From assembly GCA_046756945.1 (NCBI GenBank), contig JBHHXI010000074.1, positions 1 through 15,319 on the forward strand: DNA of 15,319 nt. Reading direction: 5' to 3'. Origin of the DNA: JACZQZ01 sp046756945 (GTDB taxonomy: Bacteria > Pseudomonadota > Alphaproteobacteria > Rhodospirillales > 2-02-FULL-58-16). Numbering within the stretch: position 1 is the stretch's first letter; each line of letters begins with the position of its first letter. The notes below the pieces were generated by a model. The model was not told the DNA's origin and searched no databases. It saw only the letters and a list, made by a program, of their open reading frames with translations. Shown here one piece after another: positions 1 to 6,047 of the stretch. The translations under genes and the position numbers were made by a program.

Positions 1-500
1 TCTACACCGTCTGGCTGAAGCGGCGCACGCCGCAGAACATCGTCATCGGCGGCGCCTCCGGGGCATTGCCGCCGATGATCGGGTGGGCCGCCGTGACCGG
101 CGACATCGGCGTCGGATCGCTGATCCTGTTCACCATCATCTTCCTGTGGACGCCGCCGCACTTTTGGGCGCTCGCCCTGTTCCGCCAGGGCGATTACGCC
201 AAGGCCGGGGTCCCCATGTTGCCGGTGGTCGCGGGCGGGCGCGAAACCAGGAAGCAGATTCTCATCTACAGCCTGATTCTGGTGCCCGTGTCGCTGCTGC
301 CCGTGGCCTTCGCCCTGTCGGGGGCGGTCTACGGCGTCGCGGCGGTGCTGCTGGGCGCGGCTCTGCTGCGCCACGCCGTCGCCGTATGGCGCGACGAAAC
401 CGACGCCACGGCGCGGCCCATGTTCTTCTTCACCATTACGTACCTGTTCCTGATCTTCGTTTTCCTGCTGGTTGACCGGGCGGTTTCCGCCCTGTTTTAG
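1..500 (+). CDS. ctaB: Protoheme IX farnesyltransferase (heme O synthase), C-terminal part
   Basis: Only the last 165 residues are present (codons in frame from base 3); the start lies outside the window. The enzyme is an integral membrane UbiA-fold prenyltransferase that adds a farnesyl group to heme B to give heme O for heme-copper terminal oxidases. Visible family motifs are YTxWLKRRTPQNIVIGG near the left edge, PPMIGWAAVTG, FLWTPPHFWALAL and DYAKAGVPMLPVVAG. Several hydrophobic helices follow, and the protein ends with a hydrophobic segment at the TAG stop. In many alphaproteobacteria ctaB is followed by ctaG and coxC, but here the next gene is an M32 carboxypeptidase 46 bases downstream. 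Identification is from conserved motifs and is secure. Confidence 0.95.
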   Translation, partial: YTVWLKRRTPQNIVIGGASGALPPMIGWAAVTGDIGVGSLILFTIIFLWTPPHFWALALFRQGDYAKAGVPMLPVVAGGRETRKQILIYSLILVPVSLLPVAFALSGAVYGVAAVLLGAALLRHAVAVWRDETDATARPMFFFTITYLFLIFVFLLVDRAVSALF

Positions 501-546
501 CCGCCTTCCGGGGCCGCCCGGCGCCCCGTCCGCCCGAGATTCCGTG

Positions 547-2040
547 ATGTCCGAATCCCCGTACCGGCGACTGGAGACGCGTTTCAATCGCCTGCTGCTC
601 CTCCATGACGCCGCGGCCGTGCTGCACTGGGATTGGGCGACCATGATGCCCCGTGGCGGCGCCGGGGCGCGAAGCGACCAGCTTGCCGCCCTCAAGGCGG
701 TGCAGCACGGCATCCTCACCGACCCGGAGACGGGGGATCTTCTGCAGGCGGCGGGCGCCGAGGGGGGCCTGGATGCATGGCAGGCGGCGAACCTGCGCGA
801 AATGCGGCGCATGTGGACGCACGCCACGGCCCTTTCGGAGGATCTGGTCCACGCCCTCTCCAAGGCCCAGTCGGCGTGCGAAACCGCGTGGCGGGCGGCG
901 CGGGCGGACGCCGACTTCGCCTCCGTGCTCGGGCACCTGGAGACGCTTTTGGCCCTGGTGCGCGAGGTCGCCGCCGCCAAGTCCGGGACCCTGGACGTGA
1001 GCCCCTATGACGCCCTGCTCGACGAATACGAACCGGATGGCCGGTCGGACGAGATCGACACGGTGTTCCGCGAGCTGGAGGACTTCCTGCCCCAGTTCCT
1101 GGGCGAGGTCCTGGAGCGCCAGGCACGGGGCCCCGCGGTGGCGGCGCCCGAAGGACCCTTCCCGGTGGATCGGCAACGGGCCCTGGCCGTGCGCCTGATG
1201 GAGGCGCTGGGGTTCGACTTCGACCACGGCCGCCTGGACGTCAGCCTGCACCCGTTTTGCGGCGGCACGGTGGACGACGTGCGCATCACGACGCGTTATG
1301 CCGAGAGCGACTTCACCTCAAGCCTCATGGGGGTGCTGCACGAAACCGGCCACGCCCTTTACGAACGGGGGCTGCCGGCGGCGTGGCGCGGCCAGCCGGC
1401 GGGCCTGGCCCGGGGCATGAGCCTGCACGAAAGCCAGTCGCTGCTCATCGAGATGCAGGTCTGCCGGTCCCATGGGTTCCTGACCTTCGCCGCCCCGCTC
1501 ATGGCCGAGGCCTTCGGCGCCGCCGGCCCGGCCTGGGAGACGGACAATCTGTACCGCCTGTACACCCGGGTCGCACCCGGCCTGATCCGGGTCAACGCCG
1601 ACGAGGTCACCTATCCGGCCCACGTCATCCTGCGCTACCGCCTGGAGACGGCCATGATCGCCGGGGACCTGCGCGCCGCCGACCTGCCCGGTGCGTGGAA
1701 CGACGCCATGAAGGACCTGTTGGGCCTGACCCCGGACAACGACGCGGACGGCTGCCTGCAGGACCAGCACTGGTACGACGGCGCGTGGGGGTACTTCCCC
1801 ACCTACACCCTGGGCGCCATCGCCGCGGCGCAACTGTTCGACGCCGCCTGGAAGGCCGACTCCGCCATCGGACCGGGTATCGCACGGGGGGATTTCAAGC
1901 CCCTGCTGGCATGGCTCACGGACAACGTGCATGCCAAGGGCTCGCTATTGTCCACCCGCGACCTTCTTGCCCAGGCCACGGGCCGGCCCCTGGACGCCGG
2001 GGCGTTCAAGGCCCACCTGCGGGACCGCTACCTGTCCTAG
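547..2040 (+). CDS. M32-family metallocarboxypeptidase (carboxypeptidase Taq type)
   Basis: A 497-residue cytoplasmic zinc carboxypeptidase, near the usual family length of about 500. It removes C-terminal amino acids from peptides. The zinc motif HETGH lies at residues 265-269, and the downstream HESQS motif at 294-298 supplies the expected third ligand (Glu295). Other M32 signatures are SLHPFCGG, DVRITTRY just before the zinc site, and NADEVTYPAHVILRYRLE near the C-terminus. The frame is open upstream into ctaB (ATG at 472), but I chose ATG 547 because MSESPYRRLETRF is the normal M32 N-terminus and 472 would overlap ctaB by about 29 bases. No strong Shine-Dalgarno is seen; GTG at 544 is an alternative. 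No signal peptide is visible. Confidence 0.95.
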   Translation: MSESPYRRLETRFNRLLLLHDAAAVLHWDWATMMPRGGAGARSDQLAALKAVQHGILTDPETGDLLQAAGAEGGLDAWQAANLREMRRMWTHATALSEDLVHALSKAQSACETAWRAARADADFASVLGHLETLLALVREVAAAKSGTLDVSPYDALLDEYEPDGRSDEIDTVFRELEDFLPQFLGEVLERQARGPAVAAPEGPFPVDRQRALAVRLMEALGFDFDHGRLDVSLHPFCGGTVDDVRITTRYAESDFTSSLMGVLHETGHALYERGLPAAWRGQPAGLARGMSLHESQSLLIEMQVCRSHGFLTFAAPLMAEAFGAAGPAWETDNLYRLYTRVAPGLIRVNADEVTYPAHVILRYRLETAMIAGDLRAADLPGAWNDAMKDLLGLTPDNDADGCLQDQHWYDGAWGYFPTYTLGAIAAAQLFDAAWKADSAIGPGIARGDFKPLLAWLTDNVHAKGSLLSTRDLLAQATGRPLDAGAFKAHLRDRYLS

Positions 2041-2044
2041 AACC

Positions 2045-2263
2045 CTATCCGCCCAGCCCGCGCCGCTTGGCGCCCGGACTTTTGAGGAACTTGCCGACGG
2101 TCTCGGCCGTCCATGCCCGGCCTTTCCGCGTCGTGAAGCCGCGGGCGTTCAGGGACTCGGCGATGCGCCCGGGATCACGCGCCCCGGCGGCGCGCGCGTC
2201 CTCGATCTCCGCCACGACCCGGCGCAGGAACGCCTCGGCCGACAATTCCGCGATGGACTTCAT
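2045..2263 (-). CDS. Small protein resembling part of a recombinase domain
   Basis: A 72-residue protein on the minus strand, ending 4 bases past the M32 stop and diverging from thrC. Residues 30-60 (GRIAESLNARGFTTRKG followed by WTAETVGKFL) resemble the helix-turn pattern IAxxLNxxGxxTRxGxxWxxxTVxxxL of the Pfam 'Recombinase' domain of large serine recombinases. The catalytic resolvase domain is absent. The N-terminus (MKSIAELSAEAFLRRVVAEIEDARAAG) looks helical and charged. ATG 2263 was chosen because the longer reading to 2410 would run across the thrC start and adds low-complexity residues. It could be a small DNA-binding protein or a relic. The family resemblance is from memory of the motif; the DNA-related function is inference. 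Confidence 0.6.
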   Translation of the reverse strand: MKSIAELSAEAFLRRVVAEIEDARAAGARDPGRIAESLNARGFTTRKGRAWTAETVGKFLKSPGAKRRGLGG

Positions 2264-2349
2264 TGATTGCGGGACGGTAGCACCCAATATCGATTCATTC
2301 CAGCGCGCGCGGCGCGGTCCTGGCTCGCTTGCGCGGGGGTGGCCCCGTG

Positions 2350-2355
2350 TATAGG
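2350..2355 (+). promoter_or_regulatory. Weak candidate -10 box for thrC
   Basis: TATAGG lies about 40 bases before the thrC start, with TTGCGC at 2329-2334 as a possible -35 at a short 15-bp spacing. The rest of 2264-2393 is GC-rich and shows no clear hairpin or leader. This is a guess from position and partial consensus only. Confidence 0.25.
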
Positions 2356-2393
2356 GTGACCGCTCCGGAACTCCCGGATCGAAAGGGGATTCG

Positions 2394-3800
2394 GTGAAAT
2401 ACGTCAGCACCCGGGGAGCGGCCCCGGCGCTTCCGTTCGACGACGTGCTGCTGGCCGGCCTGGCCCGCGACGGCGGGCTTTACGTGCCCGAAGCCTGGCC
2501 GCGGTTCTCCCGGGCCGAAATCGAGGCCTTGCGCGGACTGCCGTATGGGGAACTGGCGGCGCGGGTGATGCAGCCCTTCATCGGCGGGCGCATCGCCGAG
2601 GCCGATTTCGCCCGCCTGGTGGCGCAGTCCTACGCCGACTTCGGCCACGCGGCCGTGGCACCGCTTTCGCAGCTCGGGGCGAACACGTGGCTTCTGGAGT
2701 TGTTCCATGGGCCCACCCTGTCATTCAAGGACTACGCCCTGCAGCTTGTCGGCCGCCTGTTCGACCATGTGCTCAAGCAACGGGGCCAGGGGGTGACCAT
2801 CGTCGGCGCCACCTCGGGCGACACGGGCCCGGCCGCCATCGAGGCCTGTCGCGACCGCGAGGCGATCGAGATATTCATCCTCCATCCCAAGGGGCGCGTA
2901 TCGGAGGTACAGCGTCGGCAGATGACCACGGTGCTCTCGCCCAATGTGCACAACGTGGCCATCGAGGGCACGTTCGATGACTGCCAAGACCTGGTGAAGG
3001 CCATGTTCAACGACCAGGCTTTCCGCGAGCGCTTCCGTCTCGGCGCCTTTAATTCCATCAACTGGGCCCGGATCATGGCCCAGATCGCCTATTACTTCGC
3101 CGCCGCGGCGGCCCTGGGGGCGCCGCGGCGCGCCGTCACGTTCGCCGTGCCGACGGGCAACTTCGGCAACGTGTATGCCGCCTATGCCGCCCGCAAGATG
3201 GGTCTGCCGGTGAAAAGGCTTGTCGTCGGGTCCAACACCAACGACATCCTGACCCGCTTCTTCGATATCGGGACCATGGAAATGGTACCGGTGACCGCCA
3301 CCGTGAGCCCCAGCATGGACATCCAGGTTTCGAGCAATTTCGAGCGCCTTCTGTTCGATTACTACGGCCGCGACGGCGCCCGCCTGGCCGGCGTCATGGC
3401 CCGCTTCCGCCGCCAGGGCCGGGTGACCTTCGGGGCAGCCCGCTGGCGGCGCATGGGCCGGCTGTTCGCCGGCTACCGCCTGGACGACGTGGCCACCAAG
3501 GCGGCGATCCGGCGCCTGTACGAGGCGACCGGCCACCTGCTCGACCCCCACAGCGCCATCGGCGTGGTCGCCGGCGAGGCGTGCCACGGGGAGTCCGATT
3601 CCGCCCTGGTCTCGGTGGCGACGGCGCACCCGGCCAAGTTCCCGGCCGCGGTGGAGGAGGCGACCGGCGTCCACCCGGCCTTGCCGGCGCGGATGGCCGA
3701 CCTGTTCGAGCGCCGGGAGCGCTGCGAGGCCCTGCCCAACGACCTCAAGACAGTGCAGGATTTCGTGAGCGCGCGCCTGGCCGGAAGGGCGGCCGCATGA
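2394..3800 (+). CDS. thrC: Threonine synthase
   Basis: A 468-residue PLP enzyme converting O-phospho-L-homoserine to L-threonine, the last step of the pathway. The cofactor lysine is K112 in FHGPTLSFKDYALQLVG. The phosphate-binding glycine/serine motif GATSGDTGPAAIEA lies at about residues 138-151. The N-terminus MKYVSTRG and DGGLYVPEAWP are typical of bacterial ThrC. Start is GTG 2394, preceded by AAAGGGG at 2382-2388 with 5-base spacing, which decides the start. The stop codon overlaps the ATG of the M16 protease gene (ATGA), so the two are probably translationally coupled. The preceding step, homoserine kinase, is encoded separately at the right end of the window on the other strand. Confidence 0.97.
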   Translation: MKYVSTRGAAPALPFDDVLLAGLARDGGLYVPEAWPRFSRAEIEALRGLPYGELAARVMQPFIGGRIAEADFARLVAQSYADFGHAAVAPLSQLGANTWLLELFHGPTLSFKDYALQLVGRLFDHVLKQRGQGVTIVGATSGDTGPAAIEACRDREAIEIFILHPKGRVSEVQRRQMTTVLSPNVHNVAIEGTFDDCQDLVKAMFNDQAFRERFRLGAFNSINWARIMAQIAYYFAAAAALGAPRRAVTFAVPTGNFGNVYAAYAARKMGLPVKRLVVGSNTNDILTRFFDIGTMEMVPVTATVSPSMDIQVSSNFERLLFDYYGRDGARLAGVMARFRRQGRVTFGAARWRRMGRLFAGYRLDDVATKAAIRRLYEATGHLLDPHSAIGVVAGEACHGESDSALVSVATAHPAKFPAAVEEATGVHPALPARMADLFERRERCEALPNDLKTVQDFVSARLAGRAAA

Positions 3801-5053
3801 GCACACGCGTTTCCACCCTCGGCAGCCGGCTTCGCGTGGTCAGCGATCCCATGGACACGGTGGAGACGGTGTCCGTGGGCGTCTGGGTCGGGGTCGGAAC
3901 CCGCTACGAGCGCCCCGAAATCAACGGCGTTTCCCACCTTCTCGAGCACATGGTGTTCAAGGGCACGGAACGGCGCAGTGCCATCGCCATCGCCGAGGAA
4001 ATCGAAGCCGTCGGCGGCCACCTCAACGCCTATACCGCGCGCGAACACACCGCCTATTACGCCAAGATTCTCAAGGAGGATCTGGCGCTGGGCATGGACA
4101 TCATCGCCGACATCGTGCAGAACGCGGTCCTGGCGCCCGACGAACTGGCGCGCGAGCGCACGGTCATTCTCCAGGAAATCAACCAGGCCCACGACACCCC
4201 CGACGACGTGGTGTTCGACCACTTCCAGGAGGCCGCCTTTCCCGGCCAGGCCCTGGGCCGTCCCGTTCTGGGTTCGACGGACTCCGTGCGCGACATGGGG
4301 CGCGACACCATCATCGAGTACATGCGCGCCCATTACAGTGCCCCGCGCATGGTGTTGGCGGCCGCCGGCCGGGTGGATCACGAGGCCCTGGTGGCCCTGG
4401 CGGAAACCGCCTTCGCGGGCCTGCCGGACGGCGACGACGCTCCGCGCGATGCCGCCCGGTACGTGGGCGGCGAGGTGCGCGAGGACAGGGATCTGGAACA
4501 GGTCCAACTGGTGCTCGGCTTCCAGGGCGTTTCGCACAAGGACCCCGACTTCTACGCGGGTTCGGTCCTTTCGACTCTGCTTGGCGGCGGCATGTCGTCG
4601 CGCCTGTTCCAGGAGGTGCGCGAAAAGCGCGGCCTGGTGTACAGCATCTACACCTTTCTCTCGTGTTATACGGACACCGGCCTGTTCGGGGTTTACGCCG
4701 GCACCGGGGAGAAGGAAACCGAAGAGCTGATTCCCCTGGTCTGCGATGAAATCACCAAGGTGTGCGGCGACGTCACCGAGGAAGAGGTGGCCCGCGCCCG
4801 CACCCAGCTCAAGGCCGGCATCCTGATGTCCCTGGAGAGCACGTCGTCGCGCTGCGAGCAACTGGCCCGCCAGATGATGGTCTTCGACCGCCCGCTGAGC
4901 GTCGCCGAAATCGTCGCCAAGATCGACGCGGTGGATGTGGACGCCATCAAAAGGGTGGCCCGGCGAATCATCGCCGGCAAGCCCACCCTGGCGGCGCTGG
5001 GTCCCCTCGGGCGCATGGAAAGTTACGACCGCGTGGCGGAGCGCCTGGGGTAG
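3797..5053 (+). CDS. M16-family zinc metalloprotease (processing-peptidase-like)
   Basis: A 418-residue member of the pitrilysin/M16 family, the group that includes the mitochondrial processing peptidase beta subunit. The inverted zinc motif HxxEH is HLLEH at residues 47-51, and the third ligand is expected at E127 in VILQEINQAHDTPDD, at the family's usual distance. Motifs GGHLNAYTAREHTAYYAK and GGGMSSRLFQEVREKRGLVYSI are strongly family-like. No signal peptide is seen, so it is probably cytoplasmic; the substrate cannot be read from the sequence. The start ATG 3797 overlaps the thrC stop and gives the canonical N-terminus (MSTRVSTLGSRLRVV). From memory, the thrC-M16 pairing is recurrent in alphaproteobacteria. 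The stop codon is immediately followed by the heptamer repeat. Confidence 0.95.
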   Translation: MSTRVSTLGSRLRVVSDPMDTVETVSVGVWVGVGTRYERPEINGVSHLLEHMVFKGTERRSAIAIAEEIEAVGGHLNAYTAREHTAYYAKILKEDLALGMDIIADIVQNAVLAPDELARERTVILQEINQAHDTPDDVVFDHFQEAAFPGQALGRPVLGSTDSVRDMGRDTIIEYMRAHYSAPRMVLAAAGRVDHEALVALAETAFAGLPDGDDAPRDAARYVGGEVREDRDLEQVQLVLGFQGVSHKDPDFYAGSVLSTLLGGGMSSRLFQEVREKRGLVYSIYTFLSCYTDTGLFGVYAGTGEKETEELIPLVCDEITKVCGDVTEEEVARARTQLKAGILMSLESTSSRCEQLARQMMVFDRPLSVAEIVAKIDAVDVDAIKRVARRIIAGKPTLAALGPLGRMESYDRVAERLG

Positions 5054-5054
5054 G

Positions 5055-5145
5055 CAGAGGTCAGAAGTCAGAGGTCAGAAGTCAGAAGTCAGGTGTTCCC
5101 GGCGCTTTTTTTCTGACTTCTGACTTCTGTTTTCTGACCTCTGAG
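5055..5145. repeat. Heptamer tandem repeats arranged as a long inverted repeat
   Basis: The left arm (5055-5092) is built of tandem 7-base units of the form A(A/G)GTCAG, about five in a row. The right arm (5113-5145) carries the complementary units CTGACTT or CTGACCT with one degenerate unit (CTGTTTT). The inner 17 bases CAGAAGTCAGAAGTCAG pair perfectly with CTGACTTCTGACTTCTG, and an outer 12-base block (CAGAGGTCAGAA) pairs as well. The left arm carries about one extra unit. The loop (about 20 bases) ends in a run of seven T. The structure fills the whole space between the convergent M16 and yqgE stop codons, so it may act as a bidirectional terminator. That role is inference. Confidence 0.9.
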
Positions 5146-5146
5146 A

Positions 5147-5722
5147 TCACGCGTGTCCGGCCGTGTCCGAAAGCATGCGCGGGTCGATGCCGATCTTCTC
5201 CATGGCCCGGTCCCACTTGCTGTCCAGGTCGGGGCCGAAAATCAATTCGTTGTCCGCGGCCACATTCAGCCAACCGTTGCTTTTGATCTCGCTGTCAAGC
5301 TGACCCGGCCCCCAGCCGGCGTAGCCCAGGGCCAAAAGGCACCGGCGCGGCCCCGTGCCCCCGGCAATGGCCTTGAGGATGTCCACCGTGGCGGTGAGCG
5401 CGATCTCCCCGTCCACCACCAGGGTGGCGTCCTGCACGTAGTCGGGCGTGTGCAGGACAAAACCCCGTCCCGACTCCACGGGGCCGCCGAAATGAATATT
5501 AATGGGGTCTTCGACGCTGGCGGTTTCGATGCCCAACTGCTCCAGCAGATCGGGAAAAGTGAGCGACTCGAGCGCCCGGTTCAGCACCAGCCCCATGGCC
5601 CCGTCGGCGTTGTGGGCGCACATGTAGATGACCGTCCTGGCAAAGCGGGGATCCGTCAATCCCGGCATGGCCACCAGAATTTGTCCCGACAGGTAATGCT
5701 GGGCGTCCTGAAGAGTCGACAT
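5147..5722 (-). CDS. YqgE/AlgH family protein (DUF179)
   Basis: A 191-residue protein of the UPF0301/DUF179 family, which has no settled biochemical function. Family hallmarks are LSGQILVAMPGLTDPRFARTV near the N-terminus, GAMGLVLNR, HFGGPVESGRGFVLHT, and the C-terminal LGYAGWGPGQLDSEI. ATG 5722 gives the usual N-terminus a few residues before the LSGQ motif. The frame stays open to 5842, but the added residues are low-quality and unlike the family. A weak purine stretch (GAGCGGA) precedes the ATG. It is convergent with the M16 gene and divergent from the DsbD-like gene. No signal peptide or membrane segment is evident. Confidence 0.93.
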   Translation of the reverse strand: MSTLQDAQHYLSGQILVAMPGLTDPRFARTVIYMCAHNADGAMGLVLNRALESLTFPDLLEQLGIETASVEDPINIHFGGPVESGRGFVLHTPDYVQDATLVVDGEIALTATVDILKAIAGGTGPRRCLLALGYAGWGPGQLDSEIKSNGWLNVAADNELIFGPDLDSKWDRAMEKIGIDPRMLSDTAGHA

Positions 5723-5959
5723 TGTCCGCTCACATCGGCCATAGCTCTTGAAATCACGGGGCGCCTGCGGCGCACGGGCCAAGACATCCCGACAGCACCA
5801 GTGTCGCACACGACGGGGGCGTGGGAAACCCCATAGCGCCATCTCCCGCCCCTTTCCTGGAATGGGTCCAGGGCAATGGTGGTGGCGCCGTCCATCGCGC
5901 CAATGGCCTTGGAATCAAGCTCCGGGAGGGGTAAAGAGTCCGTGAACATCCATACTTTT
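5723..5959. other. Divergent intergenic region between yqgE and the DsbD-like gene
   Basis: This stretch separates the divergent yqgE and DsbD-like starts, which are 325 bases apart (5723-6047). Open frames crossing it on the minus strand look like read-through of GC-rich DNA rather than genes. A short inverted repeat, TGGCGC-N8-GCGCCA, occurs near 5883-5905. I could not identify a convincing yqgE promoter. Nothing else is supported here. Confidence 0.4.
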
Positions 5960-5989
5960 TTGAAATTCCTTGGATAAAATCCATATGAA
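5960..5989 (+). promoter_or_regulatory. Candidate promoter for the DsbD-like gene
   Basis: TTGAAA (5960-5965) and TATGAA (5984-5989) are spaced 18 bases apart in a locally AT-rich patch. If real, transcription would begin near 5996, downstream of the TTG 5970 and ATG 5985 codons. That would favour translation from TTG 6048. It is a partial consensus match only. Confidence 0.35.
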
Positions 5990-6047
5990 TGGGAACGCGG
6001 CGGGTGCCGCGTCCCTCGGATACGGTAATGAAGCAGGCGGGGATGTC

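Noticed and set aside
436..1251. Long minus-strand open frame opposite the M32 gene
   Set aside because: It is the antisense shadow of a GC-rich gene, with low-complexity Arg/Gly/His-rich sequence and no motif. Similar shadows opposite thrC, M16, the DsbD-like gene and thrB were dismissed for the same reason.
5055..5145. Possible CRISPR array
   Set aside because: Units are 7 bases long, contiguous without spacers, and arranged as opposed arms. This is not CRISPR architecture, and no cas genes are present.
5970..6047. N-terminal extension of the DsbD-like protein from TTG 5970 or ATG 5985
   Set aside because: No ribosome binding site precedes either codon, and the added Gly/Asn/Ala-rich residues would sit in front of an otherwise normal signal peptide.
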